Shown here piece by piece: positions 22,387 to 31,059 of a stretch of 64,000 bases of DNA. The notes under the pieces are model-generated. The model saw nothing but the letters and a program-made list of their open reading frames with translations. It was not told the DNA's origin and searched no databases. The stretch lies in contig NC_017955.1 of assembly GCF_000306785.1 (NCBI RefSeq), forward strand, positions 2,232,001-2,296,000. Reading direction: 5' to 3'. Every line of letters begins with the position of its first letter. The first letter of the stretch is position 1. The DNA comes from Modestobacter italicus. GTDB taxonomy: Bacteria; Actinomycetota; Actinomycetes; Mycobacteriales; Geodermatophilaceae. Both the position numbers and the translations under genes were made by a program.

Positions 22387-22889
22387 CAGATCTCCTTCAC
22401 GTGCTCGAACGGCTCGAGGCAGGCCCGGCAGCGGCGCATCGCCTTGCACGCGGTGGCGCTGAACTCGCTGACCTCCTCGGTGTCGGTCGACCCGCACTGC
22501 GGGCAGCTCGCCGTCCGCCGGGAGGGCCCCAGCTGCAGCGGCACCGGACCGGCGGTGCGCACCGGGGCGCGGCCGGGTGGCGCGATGCCGCCGGCGGCGA
22601 GCTTGCGGCGGCCCTCGTCGCTGATCCAGTCGGTGCTCCACGCGGGGGAGAGCACGGTGCGGACGTCGACGTCGGCGAACCCGGCCCGGTGCAGGGCGTG
22701 CACCAGGTCGGCGCGCATGACGCCCATGGCCGGGCAGCCGGAGTAGGTCGGGGTGATCTCCACGACGACGGTGCCGCCCTCGGCGCGGACGTCCCGCAGC
22801 ACCCCGAGGTCGGCGAGGGTGAGCATCGGCAGCTCGGGGTCGGTGACCGTCGCGGCGACCGCCCGCGCGTCGGCCAGCACCGCCGTCAC
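22386..22889 (-). CDS. paaD: Phenylacetate degradation protein PaaD (MIP18/DUF59 family)
   Basis: 167 residues. The N-terminal DUF59 domain has VTDPELPMLTLADLGVLRDV and ITPTYSGCPAMGVMRADLVH. The C-terminal zinc-ribbon-like part has SCPQCGSTDTEEVSEFSATA followed by CKAMRRCRACLEPFEHVKEI. PaaD is an Fe-S assembly-type helper, thought to mature or repair the reductase or oxygenase. The GTG start overlaps the paaC stop (GTGA); a second GTG one codon upstream cannot be excluded. Both ends overlap neighbours, so it is translationally coupled in the operon. Confidence 0.92.
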   Translation of the reverse strand: MTAVLADARAVAATVTDPELPMLTLADLGVLRDVRAEGGTVVVEITPTYSGCPAMGVMRADLVHALHRAGFADVDVRTVLSPAWSTDWISDEGRRKLAAGGIAPPGRAPVRTAGPVPLQLGPSRRTASCPQCGSTDTEEVSEFSATACKAMRRCRACLEPFEHVKEI

Positions 22890-23794
22890 CACGTGGCGGC
22901 CGGGTGCTCGCGGGCCAGGCCCTGCAGGTCGGCGAGCAGCGCGGTCAGCTCCGGGCCGTGCTGACCGAGGCGGCCGCGGCTGGGCTGCCCGGCGGGCCAC
23001 GGGGGGACGGTCAGCGTCGCGCGCTCGAGCACCAGGGTGAGCACGTCGCGCACCTCGTCGCGGACGTCGGCCGGGTCCACCGCCACGCCGGCCGCGGTCA
23101 GCCGGGTCTCGACGTCGGTGGCGGTGAACAGGTCGGCCAGCAGCGGCCAGACGGCGTCGACCCCGGCCTGGGCGCGGCGGTGCGACTCCGCGGTGCCGTC
23201 GCCGAGCCGCAGCACCCAGCGGGCGGCGTGGTCGCGGTGGTAGGTCAGCTCGGGCACGCCCTTGGCGGCGATCGCGGCGAGCACCGGGTCCCGGGACCCC
23301 CGCAGCCGGGAGAACACGGCCAGCCGCCAGGTCGAGGCGGCCAGCAGCCGGACGACGGTCTGCCCGAAGTCGCCGTTGGGGGCCTCGACGAGCAGGCAGT
23401 TGCGGAACTCGTCGGAGTCCCGGAAGTAGGCGAGCGCGTCCTCGTCCGGGATCGAGTCGGTGGCCAGCGCGCGGGAGCGGCCGAGGACGCCGACCGAGCC
23501 GGCCCGGGCCAGCAGCAGCCGGGCCTGGCCGAGCAGGTCCAGCCCGCAGTTGGCCAGCGCCACCTCCTCCTCCAGCTCGGGGGCGGCGGTCACCCACTGG
23601 GTGAGCCGCTGGCAGAGCACCAGCGCGTCGTCGCCGAGCATCAGGCAGTAGGCGCCCAGGTCGGCCGGGTCGAGGCCGTCGGGCACGGTGGTGTCCACCC
23701 CGGCCAGCGGCTCGTCGAACCCGGTGCCGAACGCCCACTGCCCCTCGCCCCCGTGGGCGTGGTCCAGCGCGTCGTACACGGTCTCTTCATGCAT
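22886..23794 (-). CDS. paaC: Phenylacetyl-CoA 1,2-epoxidase structural subunit PaaC
   Basis: 302 residues of the ferritin-like fold, paralogous to PaaA but without the full di-iron ligand set. Recognisable segments are YCLMLGDDALVLCQRLTQWV, ANCGLDLLGQARLLLARAG, EFRNCLLVEAPNGDFGQTVV, and VPELTYHRDHAARWVLRLGD. PaaC forms the heterodimer with PaaA that makes up the oxygenase core. GAAAGG precedes the ATG. An 81-bp gap with a GC hairpin separates it from paaB; this is the only real gap inside the operon. Confidence 0.93.
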   Translation of the reverse strand: MHEETVYDALDHAHGGEGQWAFGTGFDEPLAGVDTTVPDGLDPADLGAYCLMLGDDALVLCQRLTQWVTAAPELEEEVALANCGLDLLGQARLLLARAGSVGVLGRSRALATDSIPDEDALAYFRDSDEFRNCLLVEAPNGDFGQTVVRLLAASTWRLAVFSRLRGSRDPVLAAIAAKGVPELTYHRDHAARWVLRLGDGTAESHRRAQAGVDAVWPLLADLFTATDVETRLTAAGVAVDPADVRDEVRDVLTLVLERATLTVPPWPAGQPSRGRLGQHGPELTALLADLQGLAREHPAATW

Positions 23795-23809
23795 CGATGT
23801 GCCTTTCTC

Positions 23810-23827
23810 GGCCCCCTCTCAGGGGCC
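23810..23827. promoter_or_regulatory. GC hairpin in the paaB-paaC gap
   Basis: GGCCCC (23810-23815) and GGGGCC (23822-23827) form a 6-bp stem with a 6-nt loop, between paaB and paaC. It could be an mRNA stability or partial termination element that sets the subunit ratio. Stem-loop is seen; role is inferred. Confidence 0.35.
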
Positions 23828-23875
23828 CGCCGCCGAGGTACGAGGTGGTGGGGGGAGAGGGGGTCCTTTCGCCGC

Positions 23876-24241
23876 TCACATGTGGGGGACGTCGTCCGGG
23901 ATCTCGTAGAACGTCGGGTGCCGGTAGACCTTGTCCCCGCTGGGGGCGAACATCGGGTCCTTCTCGTCCGGGCTGGACGCGGTGATGTCCGCCGCCCTCA
24001 CCACCCAGATGCTCACGCCCTCGTTGCGACGGGTGTAGACGTCGCGGGCGGCGTGCACCGCCATCTCGTCGTCCGGGGCGTGCAGCGAGCCGACGTGCAC
24101 GTGGTTGAGCCCGCGCTTGCCGCGGACGAACACCTCGTAGAGCGGCCAGTCCCGGCGGGCGGTCGACGCCTTCGGCTCGACCGGGATCTCCGGCCCGGTC
24201 GGGACGGCGCCGTGCCCGCCCTCCGCGGTCACGTCGCTCAC
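23876..24241 (-). CDS. paaB: Phenylacetyl-CoA 1,2-epoxidase subunit PaaB
   Basis: 121 residues. The conserved core is [60 protein letters not shown] and the C-terminal [18 protein letters not shown]. PaaB bridges PaaAC heterodimers in the epoxidase complex. The roughly 25-residue N-terminal extension ([11 protein letters not shown]...) is longer than in E. coli and likely flexible. The GTG start overlaps the paaA stop (GTGA). Confidence 0.94.
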   Translation of the reverse strand: MSDVTAEGGHGAVPTGPEIPVEPKASTARRDWPLYEVFVRGKRGLNHVHVGSLHAPDDEMAVHAARDVYTRRNEGVSIWVVRAADITASSPDEKDPMFAPSGDKVYRHPTFYEIPDDVPHM

Positions 24242-25203
24242 GCGTGCTTCTCCGCGTAGACGCTGGCCGCCTCGGTCACCCAGGCGTTGTCGTCGCGGGC
24301 GGCGCGCCGGCGGGCGATCCGCTCGTCGTTGCACGGGCCGTTGCCGGCGAGGACCTGCTTGAACTCGGTCCAGTCGATCGCGCCGAAGCGGTACCGGCCG
24401 GTCTCCGGGTCCAGCGCGAGCTCCGGGTCGGGCAGCGTCACGCCGAGCACCTCGGCCTGCGGCACGGTCATGTCGACGAACCGCTGGCGCAGCTCGTCGT
24501 TGCTGTGCCGCTTGACGCCCCACGCCATCGACTGCGCCGAGTTGGGGCTGTCGTCGTCCGGCGGGCCGAACATCATCAGCGACGGCCACCACCAGCGGTC
24601 GACGGCGTCCTGCACCATCGCCCGCTGCGCCTCGGTGCCGCGCATCATCGTCATCAGCAGCTCGTAGCCCTGCCGCTGGTGGAAGGACTCCTCCTTGCAG
24701 ACCCGGATCATCGCCCGGGCGTAGGGCCCGTAGCTGGACCGGCACAGCGGCACCTGGTTGCAGATGGCCGCGCCGTCGACGAGCCAGCCGATGACGCCGA
24801 CGTCGGCGTAGGTGAGCGTCGGGTAGTTGAAGATCGAGCTGTACTTCTGCTTGCGCTCGATGAGCTTGTCGGTGAGGTCGGCCCGGTCGGCGCCGAGGGT
24901 CTCCGCCGCGGCGTAGAGGTACATGCCGTGCCCGGCCTCGTCCTGGACCTTGGCCAGCAGGATCGCCTTGCGCCGCAGGCTGGGCGCGGCGAGCAGCCAG
25001 TCGCCCTCGGGCTGCATGCCGATGATCTCGGAGTGGGCGTGCTGCGCGATCTGCCGGACCAGGCCCTTGCGGTAGGCCTCCGGCATCCAGTCGCGCGGCT
25101 CGATCCGGTGGTCGGCGGCGATCGTGGCGTCGAACTGCGCCTGGAGTGCTGCGGTGCCGGCGTCGCGGCTGTCGGTCGGGCGGTCCAGTGCGGGCGCGGA
25201 CAT
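24238..25203 (-). CDS. paaA: Phenylacetyl-CoA 1,2-epoxidase catalytic subunit PaaA
   Basis: 321 residues, the expected length. It carries the di-iron ferritin-like domain with two E(X)nEXXH-type elements: [20 protein letters not shown] and [20 protein letters not shown], plus [16 protein letters not shown] and the C-terminal [17 protein letters not shown]. The enzyme epoxidises the ring of phenylacetyl-CoA with O2 in the cytoplasm. The ATG with GAGGAG upstream is chosen over upstream in-frame codons, which would overlap the promoter. First gene of the paaABCDE-thioesterase-araC operon; a PaaR-type operator lies 33 bp upstream of its start. Confidence 0.95.
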   Translation of the reverse strand: MSAPALDRPTDSRDAGTAALQAQFDATIAADHRIEPRDWMPEAYRKGLVRQIAQHAHSEIIGMQPEGDWLLAAPSLRRKAILLAKVQDEAGHGMYLYAAAETLGADRADLTDKLIERKQKYSSIFNYPTLTYADVGVIGWLVDGAAICNQVPLCRSSYGPYARAMIRVCKEESFHQRQGYELLMTMMRGTEAQRAMVQDAVDRWWWPSLMMFGPPDDDSPNSAQSMAWGVKRHSNDELRQRFVDMTVPQAEVLGVTLPDPELALDPETGRYRFGAIDWTEFKQVLAGNGPCNDERIARRRAARDDNAWVTEAASVYAEKHA

Positions 25204-25235
25204 CGCATCTCCTCGGGAGCTCTCGGATCGGGCAT

Positions 25236-25257
25236 TTACCGACCGGGCGTTCAGTAA
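25236..25257. promoter_or_regulatory. PaaR-type operator between paaA and paaK
   Basis: Imperfect 22-nt inverted repeat TTACCGACCGG / GCGTTCAGTAA in the divergent paaA-paaK promoter region. The inner ACCGACCGGGCGTT fits the ACCGNNCGNNCGGT core that I recall for Corynebacterium PaaR at all fixed positions but one. The gene just downstream of paaK encodes a TetR-family protein, the likely ligand. In family members phenylacetyl-CoA releases the repressor. Confidence 0.65.
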
Positions 25258-25334
25258 TAGTGTGACGCGGGACAACGCAGTCCACAAGCGCCGGTGCCGA
25301 TCCGCGCGGCGCGCAGTCCTGAGGGGACCCCGCG

Positions 25335-26672
25335 ATGACCCGTGCGACCAGCGAGACCACCCGCCGGCTCGGCGCGGCCCCCGACCCGGCGCTGCTCGAC
25401 CCGGCCGAGCGGATGGGCGTCGACGAGCTGCGGGCCCTGCAGCTGGAGCGCCTGCGGTGGACGCTGCGGCACGCCTACGACAACGTGCCGCACTACCGGG
25501 CGGCCTTCGACGCCGCCGGCGTCCACCCCGACGACTGCCGCGAGCTGGCCGACCTGGCCCGCTTCCCGACCACGGCCAAGGCCGACCTGCGCGAGAACTA
25601 CCCGTTCGGGATGTTCGCCGTGCCGCAGGACCAGGTCCGCCGGGTGCACGCCTCGTCCGGGACGACCGGCCGGCCCACCGTCGTCGGCTACACCGAGCGC
25701 GACATCGCCACCTGGGCCGCGGTCATGGCCCGCTCCATCCGGGCGGCCGGCGGCCGGGCGGGGGACAAGCTGCACAACGCCTACGGCTACGGCTTGTTCA
25801 CCGGCGGGCTCGGTGCGCACTACGGCGCGGAGGCGCTGGGCTGCACGGTCATCCCGGTGTCGGGGGGCATGACCCCGCGTCAGGTGCAGCTGATCACCGA
25901 CTTCCAGCCGCGGGTGATCATGGTGACGCCCAGCTACATGCTCACCGTCATCGACGAGTTCGAGAAGCAGGGCATCGACCCGCGGTCCTCCAGCCTGCAG
26001 ATCGGCATCTTCGGCGCCGAGCCGTGGACCGAGCAGATGCGCACCGAGATGGAGGAGCGCCTGGACATCGAGGCGGTCGACATCTACGGCCTGTCCGAGG
26101 TGATGGGCCCGGGGATCGCGCAGGAGTGCGGAGAGAGCAAGGACGGGCTGCACGTCTGGGAGGACCACTTCCTCCCCGAGGTGATCGACCCGGCCACCGG
26201 CGAGGTGCTGCCCGAGGGGGAGCAGGGCGAGCTGGTGTTCACCTCGCTCACCAAGGAGGCCATGCCGGTCGTCCGGTACCGCACCCGCGACCTCACCCGG
26301 CTGCTGCCGGGCACCGCGCGGCCGGGCATGCGCCGGATGGAGAAGGTCACCGGCCGCACCGACGACATGATCATCCTGCGCGGGGTGAACCTGTTCCCGA
26401 CCCAGATCGAGGAGGTCGTGCTGCGCACCCCGGGGCTGTCGCCGCACTTCTCCCTCGAGCTGACCAGCCGCGGCCGGATGGACCACCTGACGGTGCACGT
26501 GGAGGCGCGCCCGGACTGCCCGGCCGAGCGCCGCGACGTCGCCGCGCGCGAGGTGGAGACGGCGGTCAAGGACACCGTCGGCACCTCCGTCGAGGTCCGC
26601 GTCGTGGACCCGGAGACGCTGGCCCGCTCGGTCGGCAAGCTCCAGCGGCTCACGGACCGGCGGGTGCGGTGA
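25335..26672 (+). CDS. paaK: Phenylacetate-CoA ligase
   Basis: 445 residues, typical for PaaK. The AMP-forming adenylate domain has the P-loop [16 protein letters not shown] (about residues 105-120), [20 protein letters not shown], the [17 protein letters not shown] signature, and [20 protein letters not shown] in the C-terminal hinge region. It converts phenylacetate, ATP and CoA to phenylacetyl-CoA, the first committed step. It is the first gene of the plus-strand arm and shares the operator with paaA. Its stop overlaps the next gene's GTG (GTGA). Confidence 0.95.
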   Translation: MTRATSETTRRLGAAPDPALLDPAERMGVDELRALQLERLRWTLRHAYDNVPHYRAAFDAAGVHPDDCRELADLARFPTTAKADLRENYPFGMFAVPQDQVRRVHASSGTTGRPTVVGYTERDIATWAAVMARSIRAAGGRAGDKLHNAYGYGLFTGGLGAHYGAEALGCTVIPVSGGMTPRQVQLITDFQPRVIMVTPSYMLTVIDEFEKQGIDPRSSSLQIGIFGAEPWTEQMRTEMEERLDIEAVDIYGLSEVMGPGIAQECGESKDGLHVWEDHFLPEVIDPATGEVLPEGEQGELVFTSLTKEAMPVVRYRTRDLTRLLPGTARPGMRRMEKVTGRTDDMIILRGVNLFPTQIEEVVLRTPGLSPHFSLELTSRGRMDHLTVHVEARPDCPAERRDVAAREVETAVKDTVGTSVEVRVVDPETLARSVGKLQRLTDRRVR

Positions 26673-27295
26673 CGACCGTCCCGGCGCGCCGGGGGCGCCC
26701 CGGGCACTCGCTGGACTCGCTGCTCGACGTCGCCGTCGCGGTGTTCAACGAGCGCGGCTTCGAGGCGACCAGCATGGACGAGCTGGCCACCCGGCTCGGC
26801 GTCACCAAGTCCGCGATCTACCACCACGTGCCGAGCAAGGTCGAGCTGCTGCGGCTGGCCCTGGACCGGGCGCTGGACGGGCTGTTCGCCGTCCTGGACG
26901 AGCCCGGCGCGACCACCGGCCCGGCGATCGACCGGCTCGAGCACGTCGTCCGCGGGTCGGTGCGGGTGCTCACCACCCAGCTGCCGTTCGTCACCCTGCT
27001 GCTGCGGGTGCGCGGCAACTCGCCGGTGGAGACCGACGCCCTGCGGCGGCGCCGCGAGTTCGACCGGGTCGTCACCGACCTGGTGCGCGCGGCGGAGGAG
27101 CAGGGCGACGTCCGCCCGGACGTCGACCCCGCCGTCACCAGCCGGCTGCTGTTCGGCACCGTCAACTCGCTCACCGAGTGGTACCGGCCCGGCCGCGGGC
27201 TGGACGCCGACGCGCTGGCCGACGCCCTCGTCACCACCACCTTCCGCGGCCTGCGCACGGCCGCCCGACCCTCCCCGCGAGAGGCCCTCCGATGA
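26669..27295 (+). CDS. paaR: TetR-family repressor PaaR-like
   Basis: 208 residues. The N-terminal HTH is AVAVFNERGFEATSMDELAT, RLGVTKSAIYHHVPSKVELL. The C-terminal ligand domain is typical of actinobacterial PaaR. Its place inside the paaK-paaR-paaZ operon, with overlaps at both ends, plus the PaaR-type site upstream, make it the probable phenylacetyl-CoA-responsive repressor of both arms. The GTG start overlaps the paaK stop. There is nothing to suggest a defect. Confidence 0.87.
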   Translation: MTTVPARRGRPGHSLDSLLDVAVAVFNERGFEATSMDELATRLGVTKSAIYHHVPSKVELLRLALDRALDGLFAVLDEPGATTGPAIDRLEHVVRGSVRVLTTQLPFVTLLLRVRGNSPVETDALRRRREFDRVVTDLVRAAEEQGDVRPDVDPAVTSRLLFGTVNSLTEWYRPGRGLDADALADALVTTTFRGLRTAARPSPREALR

Positions 27296-29340
27296 GCGCA
27301 CCGATGCTGCCCAGCTACGTCGCCGGACGCTGGTACACCGCCCCGGACGAGGGCGTGCCGATCGCCGACGCGGTCACCGGCGAGACCGTCGTCCGGGTCT
27401 CCAGCACCGGGCTGGACGTCGCCGCGATGCTCGACCACGCCCGCTCCGTCGGCGGCCCGGCGCTGCGCGAGCTGACCTTCCACCAGCGCGCCGGCCTGCT
27501 CAAGCAGCTCGGCCTGCGGCTGATGGCGGAGAAGGACGCCTTCGACGCCCTGTCCCGGCGCACCGGGGCCACCGACCGGGACAGCGCCGTGGACGTCGAC
27601 GGCGGCTTCGGCACGCTGCTCTCCTACGCCAGCAAGGCCCGCCGCGAGCTCCCCGACGACACGGTGGTGCTCGACGGCGGCGTCGAGCCGCTGGGCCGGG
27701 GCGGCACGTTCGTCGGCCAGCACCTCTACACCTCGCTGCGCGGGGTGGCGGTGCAGGTCAACGCCTTCAACTTCCCGGTCTGGGGCTTCCTGGAGAAGCT
27801 CGCGCCCACCTTCCTGGCCGGCGTGCCCACCGTCGTGAAGCCGGCCAGCCAGACCGCCTACGTCACCGAGGCCGTCGTCCGGTCGATCGTGGCGAGCGGG
27901 CTGCTGCCCGAGGGAAGCGTGCAGCTGCTGGCCGGCAGCGCCGCGGGCGTGCTCGACCTCCTGGGCGGCCAGGACCTCGTCGCGTTCACCGGGTCGGCGT
28001 CGACCGCCCGCACGCTGCGCAGCACCCCGGCCGTGGTGGCGAACTCGGTGCGGTTCAACGCCGAGGCCGACTCGCTCAACTGCTCGGTGCTCGGCCCGGA
28101 CGCCACCCCGGACACCCCCGAGTTCGGCCTGTTCGTCGACCAGCTCGTCGAGGAGATGACCATCAAGGCCGGGCAGCGGTGCACCGCCGTCCGCCGCGCG
28201 CTGGTGCCCCGCGAGCTGGTGGACGACGTGGTCGAGGCCACCCGCGCCCGGCTGGCCGAGGTGGTCGTCGGCGCACCCGGCGCGGACGGCGTCACGATGG
28301 GCGCGCTGGCCAGCCTCGGCCAGCGCGAGGAGGTGCTGCGCTCGGTCGCCGCGCTGCGCGGGGTGGCTGCGCTGGTGTCCGGGGACCCGGCGCGCGTCGA
28401 CGTCGTCGGTGCCGACGCCGAGCGCGGCGCGTTCCTGCCGCCGCTGCTGCTGCGCTGCGACGACCTGTCCGCCGCCGAGCCGCACGACGTCGAGGCGTTC
28501 GGGCCGGTGAGCACGGTGCTGCCCTACGACGGCGTGGCGCAGGCGGTGGAGCTCGCCGCCCGCGGCCAGGGCAGCCTGGTCGCCTCGCTGGTCAGCCACG
28601 ACCCGGCCGTCGCGCGGGAGTTCGTGCTCGGCGCCGCGCACGCGCACGGCCGGGTGCTGGTGCTCGACCGGGACGACGCCGCGGAGAGCACCGGCCACGG
28701 GTCACCGCTGCCGGTGCTGGTGCACGGCGGCCCCGGCCGGGCCGGCGGCGGCGAGGAGCTCGGCGGGATCCGCGGCGTGCTGCACGCCATGCAGCGCACC
28801 GCCGTGCAGGGCTCGCCGGACGCGCTGACCGCGATCGGCGGCCGCTGGGTGACCGGCGCGCAGCGGCGGGACGACGGCGTGCACCCGTTCCGCAGGTCGC
28901 TGGCCGAGCTGCGGATCGGGGACTCGGTGACCGCCGGGCCGCGGGCGGTCACCCTCGCCGACATCGAGCACTTCGCCGAGTTCACCGGCGACACCTTCTA
29001 CGCCCACACGGACGAGGCGGCGGCCGCGGCCAACCCGCTGTTCGGCGGCCGGGTCGCGCACGGCTACCTCATCGTCTCCTGGGCCGCCGGGCTGTTCGTC
29101 GACCCCGAGCCGGGCCCGGTGCTGGCGAACTACGGGGTGGACAGCCTGCGGTTCCTCACCCCGGTCAAGCCCGGCGCGGAGCTGACGGTGACGCTCACCT
29201 GCAAGCAGATCAGCCCGCGCGGCGGCGCCGACCACGGCGAGGTGCGCTGGGACGCCGTGGTGGTCGACGGCGACGGGCGGCCGGTGGCCACCTACGACGT
29301 CCTCACCATGGTCGCGAAGACCTGGCCCCCCGCCGGCTGA
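27292..29340 (+). CDS. paaZ: Oxepin-CoA hydrolase / 3-oxo-5,6-dehydrosuberyl-CoA semialdehyde dehydrogenase
   Basis: 682 residues, full bifunctional length. The N-terminal aldehyde dehydrogenase domain (about 1-520) shows QVNAFNFPVWGFLEKLAPTF, FTGSASTARTL, the Glu in FNAEADSLNCSVLG and the catalytic Cys in KAGQRCTAVRRALV. The C-terminal MaoC-type hydratase (about 545-675) has FTGDTFYAHTDEAAAAANPL with its Asp/His pair, then FGGRVAHGYLIVSWAAGLFV. It opens the oxepin ring and oxidises the aldehyde so that beta-oxidation-like steps can follow. Those later genes (paaF, G, H, J) and the isomerase gene are not in this window. The ATG overlaps the paaR stop (ATGA). Confidence 0.94.
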   Translation: MSAPMLPSYVAGRWYTAPDEGVPIADAVTGETVVRVSSTGLDVAAMLDHARSVGGPALRELTFHQRAGLLKQLGLRLMAEKDAFDALSRRTGATDRDSAVDVDGGFGTLLSYASKARRELPDDTVVLDGGVEPLGRGGTFVGQHLYTSLRGVAVQVNAFNFPVWGFLEKLAPTFLAGVPTVVKPASQTAYVTEAVVRSIVASGLLPEGSVQLLAGSAAGVLDLLGGQDLVAFTGSASTARTLRSTPAVVANSVRFNAEADSLNCSVLGPDATPDTPEFGLFVDQLVEEMTIKAGQRCTAVRRALVPRELVDDVVEATRARLAEVVVGAPGADGVTMGALASLGQREEVLRSVAALRGVAALVSGDPARVDVVGADAERGAFLPPLLLRCDDLSAAEPHDVEAFGPVSTVLPYDGVAQAVELAARGQGSLVASLVSHDPAVAREFVLGAAHAHGRVLVLDRDDAAESTGHGSPLPVLVHGGPGRAGGGEELGGIRGVLHAMQRTAVQGSPDALTAIGGRWVTGAQRRDDGVHPFRRSLAELRIGDSVTAGPRAVTLADIEHFAEFTGDTFYAHTDEAAAAANPLFGGRVAHGYLIVSWAAGLFVDPEPGPVLANYGVDSLRFLTPVKPGAELTVTLTCKQISPRGGADHGEVRWDAVVVDGDGRPVATYDVLTMVAKTWPPAG

Positions 29341-29360
29341 CCCCTGGCCTCAGCCGGCGG
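29330..29360. terminator. Bidirectional terminator between paaZ and a VOC gene
   Basis: Perfect 11-bp arms CCGCCGGCTGA (29330-29340) and TCAGCCGGCGG (29350-29360), loop of 9 nt. The left arm ends with the paaZ stop and the right arm begins with the complementary stop of the convergent gene, so one hairpin serves both transcripts. Confidence 0.6.
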
Positions 29361-29745
29361 TCTCCTCCTGGTCGACGCACAGGATGTTGCCCTCGCTGTC
29401 CTTGAACCAGGCCGCCCGGCCGAGCCCCTCCATCGAGGCGATCGCGCCGTCCCACCGCACCCCGGGCATGTCCGCGTAGACCTCGAACTCGACGCCCTTG
29501 GCCTCGAGGTCGTGGACCTCGGCCTCGATGTCGTCGACGTGCCACTGCGCGATGGTGTGCCCGGCCTGACCGGCGTAGGCGGTCTCGTAGACGTTGAAGG
29601 TCGTGCCCCCGTCGGTGCGGTAGACGAGGTTGACGCCGCCCAGCTCGCGGGTGGGGGTCAGCCCCAGCTTGTCCGCGTAGAACGCCCGCGCCCTGCCGAG
29701 GTCGGCTGCGGGGATGTTGGCCTCGACCCTGCTGGTGCTCAGCAT
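29350..29745 (-). CDS. VOC (glyoxalase/bleomycin-resistance-like) protein
   Basis: 131 residues with the paired beta-alpha-beta-beta-beta fold: VEANIPAADLGRARAFYADK, LGLTPTRELGGVNLVYRTDG, and WFKDSEGNILCVDQEE at the C-terminus. Potential ligands are a His in AQWHVDDIEA and a Glu in the late EGN segment, fewer than in typical metal-dependent glyoxalases, so it may be a binding or resistance-type member. It is convergent with paaZ, sharing a hairpin, and not linked to any pathway. Substrate unknown. Confidence 0.85.
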   Translation of the reverse strand: MLSTSRVEANIPAADLGRARAFYADKLGLTPTRELGGVNLVYRTDGGTTFNVYETAYAGQAGHTIAQWHVDDIEAEVHDLEAKGVEFEVYADMPGVRWDGAIASMEGLGRAAWFKDSEGNILCVDQEETAG

Positions 29746-29822
29746 GGTCAGCTCCTGAAGGGGATGCCCCCGTACGGATGGGACGCACCGACGCTAGGCC
29801 GGGGCAGCAGGGGTGGCAAGGG

Positions 29823-30536
29823 TCAGGCGGCCACGGCGGTGACGAAGGTGCAGACGCCCTCGCCGTCGTCGGCCCGCTGGCGCAGCCCGAGCGCGCGGAG
29901 CACCGCCAGCTCGACCCGGTGCACCCGCTGCCGCAGGCCGGTGTAGTCCATGCTCCCCGCCCGCCGGACCTCGATCTGGTCGAACCCGGCCTGGCGGACG
30001 TGCTCGGTGAGCATCCAGTCCGGCAGCAGGGTGATGTGCCCGGGCTCGTAGTAGTGCGTCGGGCCGAAGAAGACCGGGGCGCCGCGCAGCACCGTCTTCA
30101 GCAGCGAGTGCGGGTGGGTGACGTTGGGGGTGCTCACCACCAGCCTGCCGCCGGGGCGGAGCAGTGCCCGGACCGACCGCAGCACCTGCCGCGGGTTCTC
30201 CACGTGCTCCAGGGTCTCGACCGAGACGACCAGGTCGAACGGGCCCTCGGTGTCCTCGGTCCACTCGGGGTGGTCCAGGTCGAGCCGGTGGATCCAGTCG
30301 TGCGGCGGGAAGAGGTCGGTCGGGACGACGTCGAACCCGGCGTCGCCGAGCCGGAGCGCCAGCGCGCCGCAGCCGGCACCGACCTCGAGGACCCGGCCCC
30401 CGTCCGGGAGCGCCGCCCGCACCAGGGTCACCGCGTACTCGTGGACGCCCGGTGCGGCGTGCACGGAGTGGCCGCGGTAGGCGCGGGCGCTGGCCGTTCG
30501 CTGGATGGTCGGGCGCACAGTCGGCGTCACCCGCAC
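29823..30536 (-). CDS. Class I SAM-dependent methyltransferase (UbiG-like)
   Basis: 237 residues. Motif I is RVLEVGAGCGALALRLGDAG, motif II reads VVPTDLFPPHDWIHRLDLD, the post-motif FDLVVSVETLEHVENPRQVL and LLRPGGRLVVSTPNVTHPHS follow. This is the Methyltransf_23/UbiG-like group; HEYAVTLV in the N-terminal region is a common lead-in. The acceptor is unknown. Several in-frame GTG codons (30536, 30530, 30518) can serve as start, and none has a strong Shine-Dalgarno. A later one would leave room for divergent promoters with the next gene. Confidence 0.8.
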   Translation of the reverse strand: MRVTPTVRPTIQRTASARAYRGHSVHAAPGVHEYAVTLVRAALPDGGRVLEVGAGCGALALRLGDAGFDVVPTDLFPPHDWIHRLDLDHPEWTEDTEGPFDLVVSVETLEHVENPRQVLRSVRALLRPGGRLVVSTPNVTHPHSLLKTVLRGAPVFFGPTHYYEPGHITLLPDWMLTEHVRQAGFDQIEVRRAGSMDYTGLRQRVHRVELAVLRALGLRQRADDGEGVCTFVTAVAA

Positions 30537-30604
30537 AGGTTCCCATGCCGCCGCCCGCGCCGACGGGCCTGGTGGTCACCTGCGCGTCGGAGCAGCATGG
30601 GGCG

Positions 30605-31042
30605 GTGGCCTTCGACGTCGACCGGTTGCTCCGGCTGTGGAGCGACCCGCTCCCGGACGACGGAGCCGCCGCGGCCGCGTTCCGGGAGCTCTACACCGAC
30701 CCGGTGACCGTCAACGGCGCCCCGGTGCCCGCCGCGGGCCTCGTCGTCCGCGCCCGGGCGCTGCAGACCGCCCTCGACCGGGTCGAGCGGGAGGTCGTCC
30801 ACGTCGTCGAGGCCGGTGACCAGGTCGCCGTGGCGTTCCGGTTGCGCGGGCGGCACACCGGCACGCTGTCCACCTCCGCCGGGCCGGTGCCGGCCACCGG
30901 CGGGGTCGTCGAGCTCCGGGTGATCGACGTGCTGACCCTCACCGACGGCCGGATCAGCGACACCTGGATGGTCGCCGACGAGCTCGGCGCCCTGGCCGGC
31001 ACCGGCGCCGTCCGGGTGGCGTCCCCCACGGGCGGGGGCTGA
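30605..31042 (+). CDS. SnoaL-like (NTF2-fold) ester cyclase family protein
   Basis: 145 residues from the chosen GTG, opening VAFDVDRLLRLWSDPLPDDG. The fold is indicated by FRELYTDPVTVNGAPVPAAG, then DQVAVAFRLRGRHTGTLSTS and VIDVLTLTDGRISDTWMVAD, the last two strands of the SnoaL/NTF2 barrel. Such proteins are aldol-cyclase-like or simple ligand binders; no active-site claim can be made. An ATG 60 nt upstream (30545) keeps the frame but would leave only 8 bp to the divergent methyltransferase gene. The 3' end is convergent with the histidine kinase gene, sharing a small hairpin. Confidence 0.75.
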   Translation: MAFDVDRLLRLWSDPLPDDGAAAAAFRELYTDPVTVNGAPVPAAGLVVRARALQTALDRVEREVVHVVEAGDQVAVAFRLRGRHTGTLSTSAGPVPATGGVVELRVIDVLTLTDGRISDTWMVADELGALAGTGAVRVASPTGGG

Positions 31043-31059
31043 GCAGGCTCCGGCTCAGC
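31038..31059. terminator. Short bidirectional hairpin between convergent genes
   Basis: GCTGAGC (31038-31044) and GCTCAGC (31053-31059) with an 8-nt loop. Both facing stop codons (TGA 31040-31042, TCA 31055-31057) are part of the arms. Stem is short, so efficiency is uncertain. Confidence 0.4.
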
